From Purpureocillium takamizusanense (lineage: Eukaryota; Ascomycota; Sordariomycetes; Hypocreales; Ophiocordycipitaceae): DNA of 64,000 nucleotides. The DNA is taken from assembly GCF_022605165.1 (NCBI RefSeq), contig NC_063071.1, forward strand, positions 1,860,001 through 1,924,000. Reading direction: 5' to 3'. The notes beneath the pieces are model-generated. The model did not search any database, was not told the origin of the DNA, and worked only from the letters and a program-made list of their open reading frames with translations. Position 1 is the first letter of the stretch. Each line of letters starts with the position of its first letter. Shown here one piece after another: positions 12,622 through 24,747 of this stretch. The translations under genes and the position numbers were made by a program.

Positions 12622-15110
12622 ACGAAGCAGCTAGACGGCGTTTCGGCTTGATCATGACGACGAACTCGGGGTTACGGCGTTGTTTCTTTTGGAGTCGGCT
12701 CGGCCACGGGTCTTGACATGTGCATTGCGACGATTTCGGGTTTTGATGCTGGGAGAGAGACGTTATATAGAGGCGTTGTGGCATGCCAGGACGACGGTGA
12801 TTCCCCCGCAGAGTGTGGATTGCAGATGCCTGCTGGTCCGCCCGCATTTTTTGTTACTTTTTTCTTTTCTAAAAGACGGTTCGATGCTGTGTCTTTGCCG
12901 GCACATGGGTTCGGGCGATAGATTGTCCCGCCATTGAGCATCATCACCAATTGACGAACATTATGATCATGTTTGTGCATGGCCTCACAGAGGAGAGCGC
13001 GTGAATAATGAGACGAGGCGAGGCTGAAGTCGGGGAACAGGCAGTGGCACCGATGAACGAGCATGAAGATGAAGATGGTTGGACAGCGTGATCGGAGCCA
13101 AACCCGGCTCTCCACTGTCCGGCCCCGCCCGGTTCGGGAAGGAATATTCATTGTCGACCCCCGGTCTGGTTGCCGAATCGAGACAGATGGTGCGCCGAGC
13201 TTTACTCTGCGTGCAGCAGAGCAAGAAAGGGTTGACAGTACAATACACTTGTACATTAATTTACAGTCTTGTCGGGGTGTGGAAAGCAATTAGGTGTAGG
13301 ATCATGAGGTTGCCGGAGCAGTCTCGTTGCCCGCGTTTCGGGCACTTGGTACAGTTAACTACGAAGTACCTATAGTACTTATTTTCTTACCAAGGTGGTT
13401 CGAGCAAAGAAATTCATGGGCAGACCACAGAACACATAGTATGCATACCTAAGTACCTGACCTGCCACCTCCAAGTACCCTAGTTATCTTACATAGGTCC
13501 TTGATTGATGACTGCCCTGCACGCCCGCCACTGGTCCAACGTAATTATTGGCTTGGGCTTTTGTGCCTGCAACGCGCTGCACGCATGCACGCAACCAACG
13601 CGGTCAGTCAGGCCCCAGGCCAACCAACACCAGCAAGCATCCGGCACCCGGCGCGGGGGGGATGCAAGGAGGGTTGGGTGAAGTTTCTCGCTTCCCCCTC
13701 GACCAGGCTAGCAGGCTTCTCCCTCAACGTTTTTATATATTTCTTCATCTTGGCTGGTTTGCTCGCAACATTTTCTGCGGTGACATGCACGCCGTTGATT
13801 CCAAAGAAAAGGACGAACCCTCACTCTCTCCGCCCCCCCTTCCCAAGCGGGTGCGGAGACGGGCGCATGCTTCCAAGCCTGAGAGACCGTCGGGGAGGCA
13901 TTCGGATCTCTTGGCAGCAAAGGGAGAACACCCCCCCCCCCCACAAGACGGTAGGTGATGAGTGGTGAAGTGAGGGGGGACCGCCAATCTTTCGGTAGCA
14001 CCGCAGCCGTACTACAGTGTTAGTCAAGTATGTAGGTAGTTACCAAGTAGGTAGGTAGTACGAAGTGGCTAGTAACAGTACTTACTGTACAGTACATAGT
14101 AGAACAAAGCTCTCGGAAGAGCAACAAGCGGCGGCAAACCAACAGCAGCGACTCAAGGAGATTGGCTTTTTTCATGCTAAATTTTGGGGAAGAAAAGGGG
14201 GGGAGGCGGAGAGCCGCTTGTTGGTGAAAACTGGGGGGTGGGATCAGCTGGAGCCCTGCCTCTCCCGCGCGCGCCGGGGGAGTTGGTGAAGTGGTTGGAT
14301 GGTAGTGGTGGTGATTACTGAGGACTGTGCATGGGCAAAGGTCCTCTCTACCAGGCCAATTCATACACTATTGCTTCCGCTGCTCTCGAGTCTTGTTGCT
14401 GAGGAGTACTTGGACTATGAAAATGGTATTTGGTGTTTCCTGTCGTTCAGAGCCATGGCTACACAGACATCTGCAGCTCTATGCATGCATACATTAGTAT
14501 AGAGTACATGCTGTACAGCGTTTCAAGCACTGCGCTCCTCTGCATATACATACGTACCTAATCCCCGCGTGAGAACGGGAAAATAACATCCCCACATCTT
14601 CTTCACTCATCAACGCTGTAAAGGCGATACATCACCCCGCGACCAACAGGCCGACCGAGCTGCACGCGCGCACACACGCCCAACGGCCCGCCTACCCCCG
14701 TCACTCCCCTCATGCACCCACCCTCTTCTTCCCTCACCTTCGGCCTGCCTGCGGCGAGGCTTGGCAGCGATGCGGAGCCGTGCCCAGCCACCCTCCCTGA
14801 ACGGGAAGGTCTGCAGCTTCTTGTTCTCTCTCGCGTCGCCCGTGTATTCTGGACCCAGACACAGCCGTTTGTACAGTATGTCATGCCCGGAGCGGAAGGA
14901 GAGCGAGAAAGAAGGGCTTGGGGGAGGGAGGAGGGGGGGGGCAACATCGTTTTGGATGGATGGATGGAGACCGCGTTAAATATCGTGCCCCCCCCCCCGG
15001 CCCGCATAAGAATGGCTGTGATACGCACCGAGTAGCAGTCCTTGGTGAAGTGCCCGTCAGTCCAATCATCACCAAGTCGACGGGTTGAACATATCGTCTC
15101 CTCCGCAAAG
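12622..15110. other. Gene-free region between glutamate dehydrogenase and the protease gene
   Basis: No gene is supported. It contains TAC/GTA-rich patches (13360-13500 and 14020-14110), a TACGAAGTAC copy at 13360-13369, a 12-C homopolymer at 13931-13942, and short poly-G and poly-C runs near 14930-15000. Open frames of 100-280 codons here, such as 14603-15442 on the minus strand, lack codon bias or any recognisable domain. Confidence 0.55.
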
Positions 15111-16546
15111 ATGAAGCTGTCCATCCTCCTCTCGTTGCTGCCCCTGCAGGCGGCCGGGCTGGCGGCGACGCCCTTGACCAAGCGCACCGAGCCCGCGCCT
15201 CTGCTCGTCCCGCGTGGCGCCCAAGTGATCCCCAACAAGTACATTGTCAAGCTGAGGAGCGGCGGCGGCGACTTCTCCATCGCGGACGACGTGCTGGCCT
15301 CCGTGGGCGTCGAGCCCAACCACCGGTACGACAGGTTGATCAAGGGCTTCAGCGCCACGCTCAGCGCCGAGGAGCTGGCTTCATTGCGGGACCATCCAGA
15401 GGTACGTCTGTACCAACACGCAAGGGGAAAATGTGGTGTCAACTGCGCACGAGTCTGACCGGTGTGCGTGGTGTGTCAGGTCGAATTCATTGAGCAGGAC
15501 TCCATGGCCAGAATCGCCGACTTTGTGTCCCAAGCCAATGCCACCTGGGGCATCGCACGCCTCTCGCACCGCAAGCCTCACATCTCCGAGTACAACTACG
15601 ATTCGAGTGCGGGTGAAGGCACTTGCGCCTTTGTCGTCGACACGGGCGTCAAGGCGGACCTGGCGGTACGTTCCAAAGCCGTACATGGCATTGTCGTTCT
15701 CGTGTACGACGCGCTCCGTGTTTTGTTGGCCACTGACACGCCGGCAAGGAATTCGAGGGCCGCGCCAAGATGCTCAAGTCCTTCGTCGACGGCCAGCCTG
15801 ACGACGGCCACGGCCACGGAACGCACGTCTCCGGGACTATTGGCAGCAAAACATATGGCGTCGCGAAAAAGACCAAGATCTACGGTGTCAAGGTCCTCGA
15901 CAACGAAGGGTCAGGGCCCTGGTCCAACGTCATTGCCGGTCTGGAGCTGATCAAGAAGTACGTGGGCTGCGGCAAGTGCCCCAAGGGCCTGGTGGTCAAC
16001 ATGAGCCTGACGGGCTACTATTCTGAGACGATCAACCAGGTCACCAAGGCCCTGGTCGACGCTGGTGTCTTTGTCGGGGTCGCTGCCGGCAACTGGAACG
16101 ACAACGTGGCCAACTGGTCTCCCGCGTCGGAGCCGAGCGTGTGCACCGTGGCCGCATCCGATGAGGACGACAAGATGCCGATTTGGAGCAACTGGGGGCC
16201 CCTTGTTGACGTGTTGGCACCCGGTGTGAACATCACTTCGACGTGGCGCGATGGTTCGGCTGTAAGTGACGGATCGCTAGTCCAGAGCCCGACACGTTTT
16301 GAGACGTGGAAAACCAGCTGGCTGATCAAAGACTTTGTTTCACATTCACAGTACCTAGATTCTGGCACCTCCATGGCCAGCCCGCATATCGTGGGCCTGG
16401 CTGCCTACATCGGCGCGCTCGAGGGCATCAAGGGCGGGGTCATCTGCGACCGCATCAAGGAGCTCGCCACCAAGGATGTCGTCACGGGTCTGCGGAACAC
16501 GAACACGCCGAATCTGCTGGGGTTTAACGGCAACCCGTCCGGCTAG
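15111..16546 (+). CDS. Secreted subtilisin-like serine protease (S8, proteinase K / cuticle-protease type)
   Basis: Exons 15111-15401, 15480-15665, 15749-16261 and 16352-16546 give about 394 residues. Order: signal peptide (about residues 1-19, MKLSILLSLLPLQAAGLAA), an inhibitor-I9 propeptide (YIVKLRSG to HPEVEFIEQD), then the mature protease. The catalytic triad is Asp151 (VVDTG), His182 (GHGTHVSGT) and Ser337 (SGTSMASPH), with oxyanion Asn274 (AAGN). The block WSPASEPSVCTVAASD is typical of the proteinase K group. Such enzymes are exported and degrade extracellular protein, including insect or nematode cuticle in pathogenic species. Oddities: the substrate-pocket strand reads NMSLTG where most relatives have SLGG, and the calcium-site region is shortened. 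The last intron (16262-16351) is 90 nt, in frame and stop-free. The host target is not deducible. Confidence 0.95.
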
Positions 16547-17120
16547 AGGAGGGGCATGTCGACGAGGTGATTCGGGCTGGTCTGGTGGGGGAATTTATAC
16601 ACAAGCCTGGACGCGAGGGCTGGTGGTGCGAGAGAGATGAGAGAAAGGTGAAGGATAAAACATTGTGGGCGATTGGTTGCACCATGTGCATGAGGTCAAA
16701 CGACGCGCTCAGGTGAGATGGGCCGTGTCGGTCGGGACGGGATTGGATGTGGTGTTGAGGAAGGAGCACAGGCACGGAGTCGGGGGGCCGCTGTTTCCTC
16801 CGCACCCCGCGGCTCCCCACAGTGGGGCCGGCCCAGTGAGTGACGAGCGGGGCTGCGCTGCCGAGAAAGCTGCCACAGCCCGGAGCCGAGGCCCAAATAG
16901 AAGCTGTAAATACTGTACTTGGCCCACAACCAACTACGAAGTACTAACCCAACCAAGACTTGTATACATCAAAACCCACCACGCTTCGTCGTGACCAACT
17001 CACTCTCTCATACCGAGCTCTTGCGCCTTTGATATGTGAAGCCCGACTTGCATTCAGCGTACCTCTACCCATCCCCAGCTCCACCCCACAACAGGCCAAG
17101 CACGAGTCGCTGCAAGCATC
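16547..17120. other. Intergenic region, protease to CoA-transferase gene
   Basis: Holds the protease 3' end and the promoter of the next gene. A TACGAAGTAC copy lies at 16935-16944, about 180 bp before the next start codon. No gene is seen. Confidence 0.55.
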
Positions 17121-18446
17121 ATGGCTGCCGCCGGACCGCCGCCCCTTGCGGGCATCAAGGTCCTCGAGTTTGCCGGCCTCGCACCCGGTGCGTTCGTTTA
17201 TCCTCCCCTATTGTATGAGACGGGGAGATATAGAAGGTGCCAGTAAAAGAAAACTGACAAAAGAACGATATATCAAAAAGGCCCCTTCTGCGGCATGCTC
17301 CTCGCCGACGCCGGCGCGTCGGTCCTGCGCATCGACCGCGCCCCTCGCGGCGGCAGCAGCAGCAGCGGCTCTACGCCACAGGATTGGCTCACGCGGCACA
17401 AGGCCTCGCTGGCCGTGGACCTCAAGTCGCCGCGCGGGATCCGGCTCGTGCGCGCGCTCGTCGCCCGCGGCGCCGACGTGCTCATCGACCCGTTCCGGCC
17501 GGGCGTGCTGGAGCGCCTCGGCCTGGGACCCGATGACCTGCTCCCACTCAACCCGCGCCTCGTCTACGGCCGCCTCACGGGGTACCGCCGCGACGGGCGC
17601 TACCGCGACATGGCCGGCCACGATATCAACTACCTCGCCGTGTCGGGCGCCCTGAGCCTGCTCGGCCGCGACGCCGAAATCCCCCACCCCCCCGTCAACC
17701 TGCTCGCCGACTTCGCCGGCGGCGGCGCCACCCTCTTCCAGGGCGTCCTCCTCGCCCTGCTGTCCCGCGCCTCCACCGGCCGCGGTCAGGTCGTCGAGGC
17801 CAACATGGTCGACGGCGCCTCCTACCTCGCCACCTTCCCGCGCTTCATGCTCAAGACCCCGCTCGGCGCCCTTGGCCGCGGCCGCAACCTCCTCGACGGC
17901 GGCTGCCCGTATTACGACACCTACGCCACCAAGGACGAGGGGCGCTACGTCTCCGTCGGCGCCCTCGAGCCGCAGTTCTTCGCCGCTCTGCTACGGGGCC
18001 TGCACCTGGAGGGCCAGGGCTGGGAGTCGCGCCGCTACGACCCGGATGAGTGGCCCGCCCTGCGCCGCGTCCTGGCCGACGTCTTCCGCACCAAGACGCG
18101 GACCGAGTGGGAGCGCGTTTTTGACGGCACCGACGCCTGCGTCGCCCCCATCCTCGAGTACGGCGAGCTCGAGACGGATCCCGCCCGCGAGGGCGACCAG
18201 CGGCCCGCCGTCACCCTCCGCGGCACCCCCTGCCTCGCCGTCAAGCAGCAGGGCGATGCCCCTGGAGACCCCGCCATCTACGGTCAGGGGCGAGGCGTGC
18301 CGGGCGACGGCTACGAGGGCGCCGCGCTGGCGCCTGGTGAGGGAGCCGAGGACGTGCTCAGGGGCTGGTTCGGCTGGGCCAAGGGCAAAGACTATAACGT
18401 CTCGGACGGCGCGTTCGAGCTGGTCAACTCCGACTCCAAGTTATAA
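17121..18446 (+). CDS. CoA-transferase family III enzyme, alpha-methylacyl-CoA racemase type
   Basis: Two exons (17121-17187, 17281-18446) give about 410 residues. The N-terminus [15 protein letters not shown] followed by [12 protein letters not shown] is the family hallmark, interrupted by the single intron. In alpha-methylacyl-CoA racemases the catalytic residues are a His, an Asp and a Glu. Here they correspond to His136 ([11 protein letters not shown]), Asp166 ([10 protein letters not shown]) and Glu252 (GALEPQF), all present with the spacing seen in the mycobacterial enzyme. The reaction would be inversion at C2 of a 2-methyl-branched acyl-CoA, allowing peroxisomal or mitochondrial beta-oxidation. 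The family also contains true CoA transferases, so the substrate is uncertain. The C-terminus ends in DSKL, which resembles a weak peroxisomal SKL-like signal (final tripeptide SKL). The gene is convergent with the dynamin gene. Confidence 0.93.
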
Positions 18447-18905
18447 CTCGGCGGCAGCAACATTGCCGACGACGCAGATCCCCTATTCATTGCATACAAA
18501 TCTCGCCGCGTGAGAGACATCACGCGGCGCGCAGAGAACTAGCAGCGCTTCGTATAATTGTTAAGGTCAAATAATATAAATGCCTCTTCGTCTAGGTGAT
18601 CTGCAGCACGACAAACACACAGGAGCCCCCCGCATAGACGCACCTCCCACACCCAGCTCCCACTTCCCGCCTTGACCAACCCACTCGCTCAGCGCGTTGC
18701 CCTCTCCTGCTCTCCACCGACTCACCCCCTGGGACTCATTACTCGTACGTCTACTCTAAGCCTGTGACCGCCCGTGGTATCGAAAAAGAAATGGGGAGAG
18801 TCTTCGCCTTCGTCAAGAGTGCGTGCGTGGGCGGCCCTCGAGAGGACCCCATCATGCGTCGCGCCGAGCCGTCGCCGGCGACAAGCCGGGAACCGGATGA
18901 TTCGA
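18447..18905. other. Convergent intergenic region
   Basis: Lies between the 3' ends of the racemase-type gene (+) and the dynamin gene (-), so it should contain both 3' untranslated regions. AT-rich patches near 18550-18585 (TTGTTAAGGTCAAATAATATAAA) are plausible 3'-end signals. No gene is seen. Confidence 0.5.
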
Positions 18906-21274
18906 TTACTGGACTTGGCTGACAATTTCACTGGCCTTGCCCAGCGACTCTACCATCTGCTGGCACTCCTTCCGCCGGCGGATGGTGAAGTCGCTCTCCT
19001 TGAGCAGATCGTCGAGCGTGTCGGTCCGATACATGTTCTCCAGCAGCTCGCGCTGCATTTCGTCCTTGGTGAACCTAGACGCTGTTAGCAAAACCAGTCA
19101 CTCCCGCAATCGCGCAAGATTATACGTACTGAACAAGGGTGAGCATGATGGCCTTGGGCACCATGTCAATCATGGTACGCTTAACAATGTTGTAGTAAGA
19201 AGAGATGAGAAGCTCTGCGCTCATAATTAGCAGAGGCTACGCATCTCAGACTGTTGATGAACGTACTGATAACCTCGACCTCAATGTTCTCACGCTCCGA
19301 AAGGGTGCCCGAGGCCTTGAGGGTTGGGGGCGGCGCCTCCATCGCAGCGGCCTTCTTCTTGTTCTTGGCCGCAAAGAAGCTACCAAAGAAGCCCGCGTTT
19401 GCGCTGCCGTCCACCTCGGGCACCGTCGGGCTGGCTGCTCTGTTCGGCGTGGAGGACTGCGGCAGCGGCTTGCCGGTCTTGGGGTCTACCTGGACAGGCT
19501 TGGTGGGGTTATAACGCTCATTGACGATGGCCATGGCCTAGCAAATACGTTAGCGTCAACTCCTCGACGCGAGGCGTTGGATACCTACGCGGTGACCATT
19601 CAAGAAGTCGGGGTGGCCCGTGTTGATGTAGCAAGCCTCCATCGAGACCAGGTCTCGGACGAGCTTGTTTGTGGGCTCCATGGCCTTCTTGAAAAAGGCG
19701 ATGACCACGCCGTGCATCTTCTCTTTCAGCTGCGGGTATCGCCGGTACAGCGACTTCCCCAAAAGCTGTGACAATATCCGGACCAATTCGTCATACACCA
19801 GGGACACGCACTTTAGGCTGGGATCCTCCATGCGCTTGATCTGCTGCTTCACGATGAGCTCAAAAGCAGTTGTGCCGACGAAGAGCGCCGGCGAAGATCC
19901 AGACGAGTTGTAGAGTATGGTACGGATGTCAACATCCTTGACAATGTCGAACGGATCGATGGCCTTGACGCCATTTGAGTAGAGTTCGTGGAAGACGAAG
20001 CTGATGCGTGCACCGCCAGACAGCTCCGTGCTCGACAGCTCCGTGTTGTTGCCATCCAACACGGTGCGCCACTCATTGGTGAACTCAGTAATGATGTTGA
20101 GGACGATGTTGGCACTGTTGCCGAGCATGGAGGGCCCCAAACTTTCCAACTCGCTCGTGTACTTTTGCAAAGAGCTTGAAATGCGCGCCTTGATGTCGGG
20201 AAGGGTCTGCTTGATGTGCATCATGAGAATCAGGTTAAGCTTGCGAGCCAGGTAGGGAGTGCCGCAGTATGAGCTCTTGTTGCGGTAGGCCTTGTGGTTC
20301 TCAAAAAAGTTCTTCTCGGCCTCCAACGCCTGGTTGATGGCCTTTTTGTTGTCGATATCCCGCTGACCGCGGTTGACCACAGGTACGTATCCTAACCGCA
20401 GGGGGATGACCCGGTTGGACAGGATATCGATGACATCGGTACCATCGTCCATAAGGTCAACTTTGGTGAGGACGCCGATGGTCCTCTGGCCCTCCGGGTC
20501 GACCTCGCGGGCGAGCTTCAAGCCATCCGAGTTGGCCAAGTCAATATTGGCAGCCGTCACGGCCAGGATGATGGCGTTGGATTTGCCAATGTATTTGAGG
20601 ACCATCTCGCGGATCTGTCGCTCGATATCGCGGGGCTGGTCGCCGACCGGAACCTTTGTCAGGCCGGGCAGATCGACCAGCGTCAAGGTGAGGACGTTGG
20701 GAGAGTAGATGCGCAGATTGATCGGAGCCGGCGAAATGCCGGCATTCTTGCCAACCTTGGCCTCGGTCTCTCGAGCAATCTCTTCTCGGATCTTGGTGAA
20801 GTCGTAGTATTTTTGACCCGGGATATGCAAGAACTCTCCCCACTCGTCTGGGTTGGCGGCCTTGTCGGTGGCGGTGGAGATATCATCTTGCTTTACGCCG
20901 TTGGACTGCGCAGGGCGGTTGATAAGCTGCAGCACGAGGGGTCGCCGTGTCACGATACCGGAGCCACGGGGAAGGCTAAGGGTATGGGTGTTAGGACTCG
21001 TCGCACGCGAGACGGGCTGCGCAGATACTCACAAGTCACGGCCGACAATGTTCTCCAGTACCGAGCTCTTGCCGCTGGATTGACTGCCGACGACGGCGAT
21101 TTGGGGGAGGTCGATGGGGTTGTTGACACCAACTGTTGCGAACACATCCTGAAGCTTATTGACGAGCCTTTGGGGGCCCGTGGTCAGATTAAGTCGATGG
21201 CGCGGTGCGGGAGGGACTCACTGGATGAGGGCGGGATCCGAGATGCCACCCGGCGTGACGAGGCTGCCGCTCAT
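18906..21274 (-). CDS. VPS1: Dynamin-like GTPase Vps1
   Basis: Six exons on the minus strand (21274-21222, 21167-21033, 20975-19589, 19537-19267, 19214-19130, 19074-18906) give about 699 residues, the usual Vps1 length. Seen: P-loop GSQSSGKS (residues 45-52), the [12 protein letters not shown] switch I block, the DLPGLTK switch II block, the [11 protein letters not shown] base-specificity motif, the middle/stalk domain, and the C-terminal GTPase effector domain ending in [19 protein letters not shown]. There is no pleckstrin domain and no long proline-rich tail; instead a short Ala/Lys/Pro-rich insert precedes the effector domain. This domain set identifies Vps1, which drives fission at Golgi/endosomal membranes, vacuoles and peroxisomes, rather than mitochondrial Dnm1 (larger) or Mgm1 (with a targeting signal). 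Intron joins restore conserved peptides exactly. Confidence 0.96.
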
Positions 21275-24149
21275 GATGGCTGTATGACGACTATAGCCTC
21301 GGTGGTTCTCGATGGGCGTCGTTTATCCCGTTAGGGTGGACGTGGCCAGTGCCGCGGCGCAAGTGCTATCGACGGCGCAGTTCCTCGGTCGCTGTGCGGG
21401 CAAGTGTCGAAGGGGCGGAGGATGGTTCCCCTTTAAAGATCGCGGGAGGGGCCAAGTGTCGACGATGGCGTGCCGTAGTCTGAGAGCCCCGTCTGTGTGA
21501 TGAAGGAGCAGCTGCAGAGCAGTGTGAAGCAAGTCGCTGAGGCGAGGCGAGGCGAGGCGAGGGAGAAGGACGTCGCAGTGGTGACGATGTTTACGGTACG
21601 GGGTTGCTGGGATGGAGAGGACTCGCAACGCAACGCAACGCGAGAGGACGACACATGTGGTTTGTAGAGCCCAATAGTGGAGCGCTGGGGAGGGCACTAA
21701 AGTTGCGTCGCGGCCCTGGCGGGCTGGCGTCTGCGATTTGTTGGCGACGCCACAGGTGGCGGAGTCGGTGGATCGATGGATGTCAGTTAGGAGGTACTAA
21801 GGTGAGCGCCTGGCGCGCTGGCGCTGCTGGGGATTTTGGGGGACCCAGGCTTGCCAGGCCTCCAGGCAGCGCAGCTAGCATGAAGTGCCAAGTGAGACAC
21901 GTGACTTTTCCAGAACGCTTGACACTGGCAGTTCTGGGCGATTCATGCGATACCTTGGTACGCGGTGGAGGGAGGAGGGCCTGAGTTACTTTGGAGCCTA
22001 ACAGGGGCAGACGTCACCCTTTGATCGTCGTCGTTGTCGTCGTCGTCGTCGTCTCGCTTTGGCACGCTGGCGCCTGCTGCACGTCAGTTCATGCCGCCAG
22101 ACACGCGGATGCTGAGGAGACGGAAGCTTCGCCGTGGCTGGGGGACCAGATGACGCGGATTCCTCTTACTAGCACGAAACGGAATCCCGCATCGCCAGTC
22201 ACATGGCGCGCACACCCAAGTCTCCCTCGCTACCAAGTGTACATGTACTTCGTACAGTATATGGAGTGCTAGTATCGACCGCCAGGCCAACAGCGCTACG
22301 CATTCAGGTATACAGGGCCGAGCCCGAGCGTCCATGAGACGCAGCAAGCAAATGCCAAACTGGCTTGTGTGACGCCCTGGAACGGAGTTACAAACACACA
22401 TTGGCGGCAGTATCTAGATGCCAGTTGAGCAGCAGCATCAGCCTGGAAATATGAAACCGCCAAAGGGCTGTCCAACGAAGACGCGAGTTGTCGTTTCCCG
22501 CTGCGTGCATGCGGGCGTTGCTGGGACATGCCTATTCCATCCGCTCCGGGTCACTTGACGAGTACCTTATGTTTTGGGGGCTGGCGCCAACCAAGGGCAA
22601 GCAAGGCAAGCCTTTGCTCCGACCTGTCTTGTGCCTGCCCTTGTGCTGCTTGCCGAGCCTGAATGGCCTTGGTCCTCTGTCAAGATTCAGGCCCGTCAAG
22701 GTGGAGTCGAGCGGCCCTCTATCTCGTCCTTGCATGGTTCGCGTCTAATGGAGGGCGATCTGTCGGAGAGATGCGGGTGGCCGAGGGGAAGGCCAAGTTG
22801 CCATGCCCAGGGTACTGCTGGAGTGAGGCATGCATGTCGCCCGGATTTACCTATCTGGCGCTCAGGCACTGTCAGCAAGGCGCCATATGTCCCGAGGTTG
22901 GCGTGTTGGTCTGGCAGCCGGCCCGGCAGGTTCTCTCGCGAGACAGCAAGGAGGGTCAGCGGTCAGGCGATAAGGGCGAGACGAGGCGCGGGTGGGCGGT
23001 AGTAAGTACGGAGACGTCATCGACAGCTGGACGCTTGCTGTAGGTCGTCAAGGTACAGCGCAGGCGGGCACCAACCGCAACTACCGTAGGTAAGGTAGGT
23101 AGGTTAGTAGTAAGTTACTGTCGCTCAGTGGTAGACGCCACAGGTCGGGGTTCTTGCTCGTGTCAGGCAAACCTCGCTCATGGTTCTGCTAAACGGCAAA
23201 CCGACGATGCCTTATGCAAGGCCAAAACACGGATTCGAGTTACACTGGCGGGAGACTTCCAGATCGATACTAGCCCCCCCCGACTGCCAGATGCAGCACA
23301 AGAGGTGTCAGTCTGGAGCTTCGTCACTAAGACGTTGTACCTCAGCTCAGGTATGGATTGCTGCGTGGGGACGGCGCTGCAACAGTCCGTCCCCTCCTCC
23401 ATTTTCAGCGAGCTGCGACGCTGTCCAACAGCCCTAGGGGTGCCTGGCCAGCCGGCCTGTGAGATGGATGGTGATGGGAGCTGCAGGTCGGGTGGCCACC
23501 CCGTGCCACAGGCTGCCGGGGCCCACCTGCGGTGCACCGGTCCGGCCTGGATGCTAAGGTACCAGGCTACCTATCATGGAACAAGTGCTGCCAGGTGTCG
23601 CCCTCCACTGTGGCCGCTCCAGTGCGTGCCCATGTAGGCGTAGGTGCGCCAGCCCAGTGGCGAGCCAGCAGCCCAAGGCCTCTCCAGCTCCACCCGGGCA
23701 CCCGCGGCGCTCCCTCCGCCTGAGCATTGGCACCTCGAGCCACCTGAGGCGCCCTCACCCCAGCTCCCGCGCCAGCTGCCAGCCGGTGCTAACCTTACCT
23801 GGTAGCCGCAGCTAATATACGTAGACAGGCAGCGAGTGACCTCAACTCGACTCCACTGGGCCTTGGGTCGGCTTCGTCCCCCCCCATCCGTCGCCCTACC
23901 TTACCTACGGGGACACTCTCGCTCGACGACACACCTCAATCCCCTTCCATCAACTCAGAACAAACCACGCCGCCCGCTTCCATCCATGTCTCGTGGACGC
24001 AACGCGTAGCCACGTTTCTTGCCCCTTCGATTACTCGGTCGCTCACAGTTGTTGCCGACGCCGAGCTGCTGCAACGACGCTCACACCCGCTGCCGCCCTC
24101 GGGGACGCACCGTCGCTGACAAACGGTTGACCGACTTCGTGAGCTTCAT
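21275..24149. other. Divergent intergenic region, VPS1 to the Gid7-type gene
   Basis: No gene is convincing in these 2.9 kb. It should hold both divergent promoters. Features are a (GAGGC)n-like run at about 21538-21565, a TCG run at 22025-22053, a TACGAAGTAC copy on the minus strand at 22245-22254, and a TAGGTAAGGTAGG patch at about 23090-23105. From about 23870 the sequence turns pyrimidine-rich, probably the promoter or leader of the next gene. Confidence 0.5.
22025..22053. repeat. (TCG)n trinucleotide run
   Basis: About nine TCG units with one TTG interruption, in non-coding sequence. Confidence 0.85.
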
Positions 24150-24747
24150 ATGTGCCGTCCGCCTCCGGCTTCTTCCTGGCACAGTCGACGAGGCCCGTGC
24201 GGACTGTCCGCTTCTCGCCCACGCCTCGGTACAGACCTGACGGGCCAGGCCTCTGCCCTCCTGACCTGCCGCCGACCCAGGCCCGAGTCCTCTCTGGCCT
24301 CTGTCGAATCTTGGCTGCTGGTCAGCTCCTTCCACCGGTCCCTCTGATCCCACCGCGGTTCCCATCCGCGGAGAGGTCGTCGTGGACTACACTCGCGACC
24401 CTCGTTCCCCCATCAACGCCTCCGACAACCCAGCCACTCCGCAACCCGCCCCGTCTTCTTCCAACACCGCCCTCTCAGCACCCACCCCCCCGAACCCGCC
24501 GCTTGACCACGATCGAGGCGCCTCTTCCCGGGCCACGGCTGCCGCGAATATAGAATCTTCCACGCCCAGAGCCTCCGAAGCCCTCAACCCCCCTCGCCAG
24601 GTCTTGGGCCGACGACGGCGGTCCTCGAGTCCGCAGACGCAGGAGCACTCGGCCGTCTCATCAACTGGGCTTGCTGCCGCTCCCGCCCCGGCTGCCGGAG
24701 CCGCTGTCGAGCACCCCCCGAAGCGAAGGCGACGTGATAGTATACAT
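24150..24747 (+). other. Probable 5' coding extension of the Gid7-type gene
   Basis: The reading frame of the WD40 gene stays open upstream of its first in-frame ATG (24748) back to a stop at 24262. The stretch has GC-ending codons and encodes Ser/Pro/Ala-rich sequence with a basic PPKRRRRDS patch, so it looks coding. No ATG occurs in that frame. One way to supply a start is an exon from the ATG at 24150 to 24228, spliced over a 52-nt intron (24229-24280, GTACAG donor, CTGAC branch, CCCAG acceptor) into the frame at 24281. The donor is weak and the resulting first peptide is unremarkable. A GTG at 24382 stands where a start might have been (VDYTRDPRSPINAS). Confidence 0.5.
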
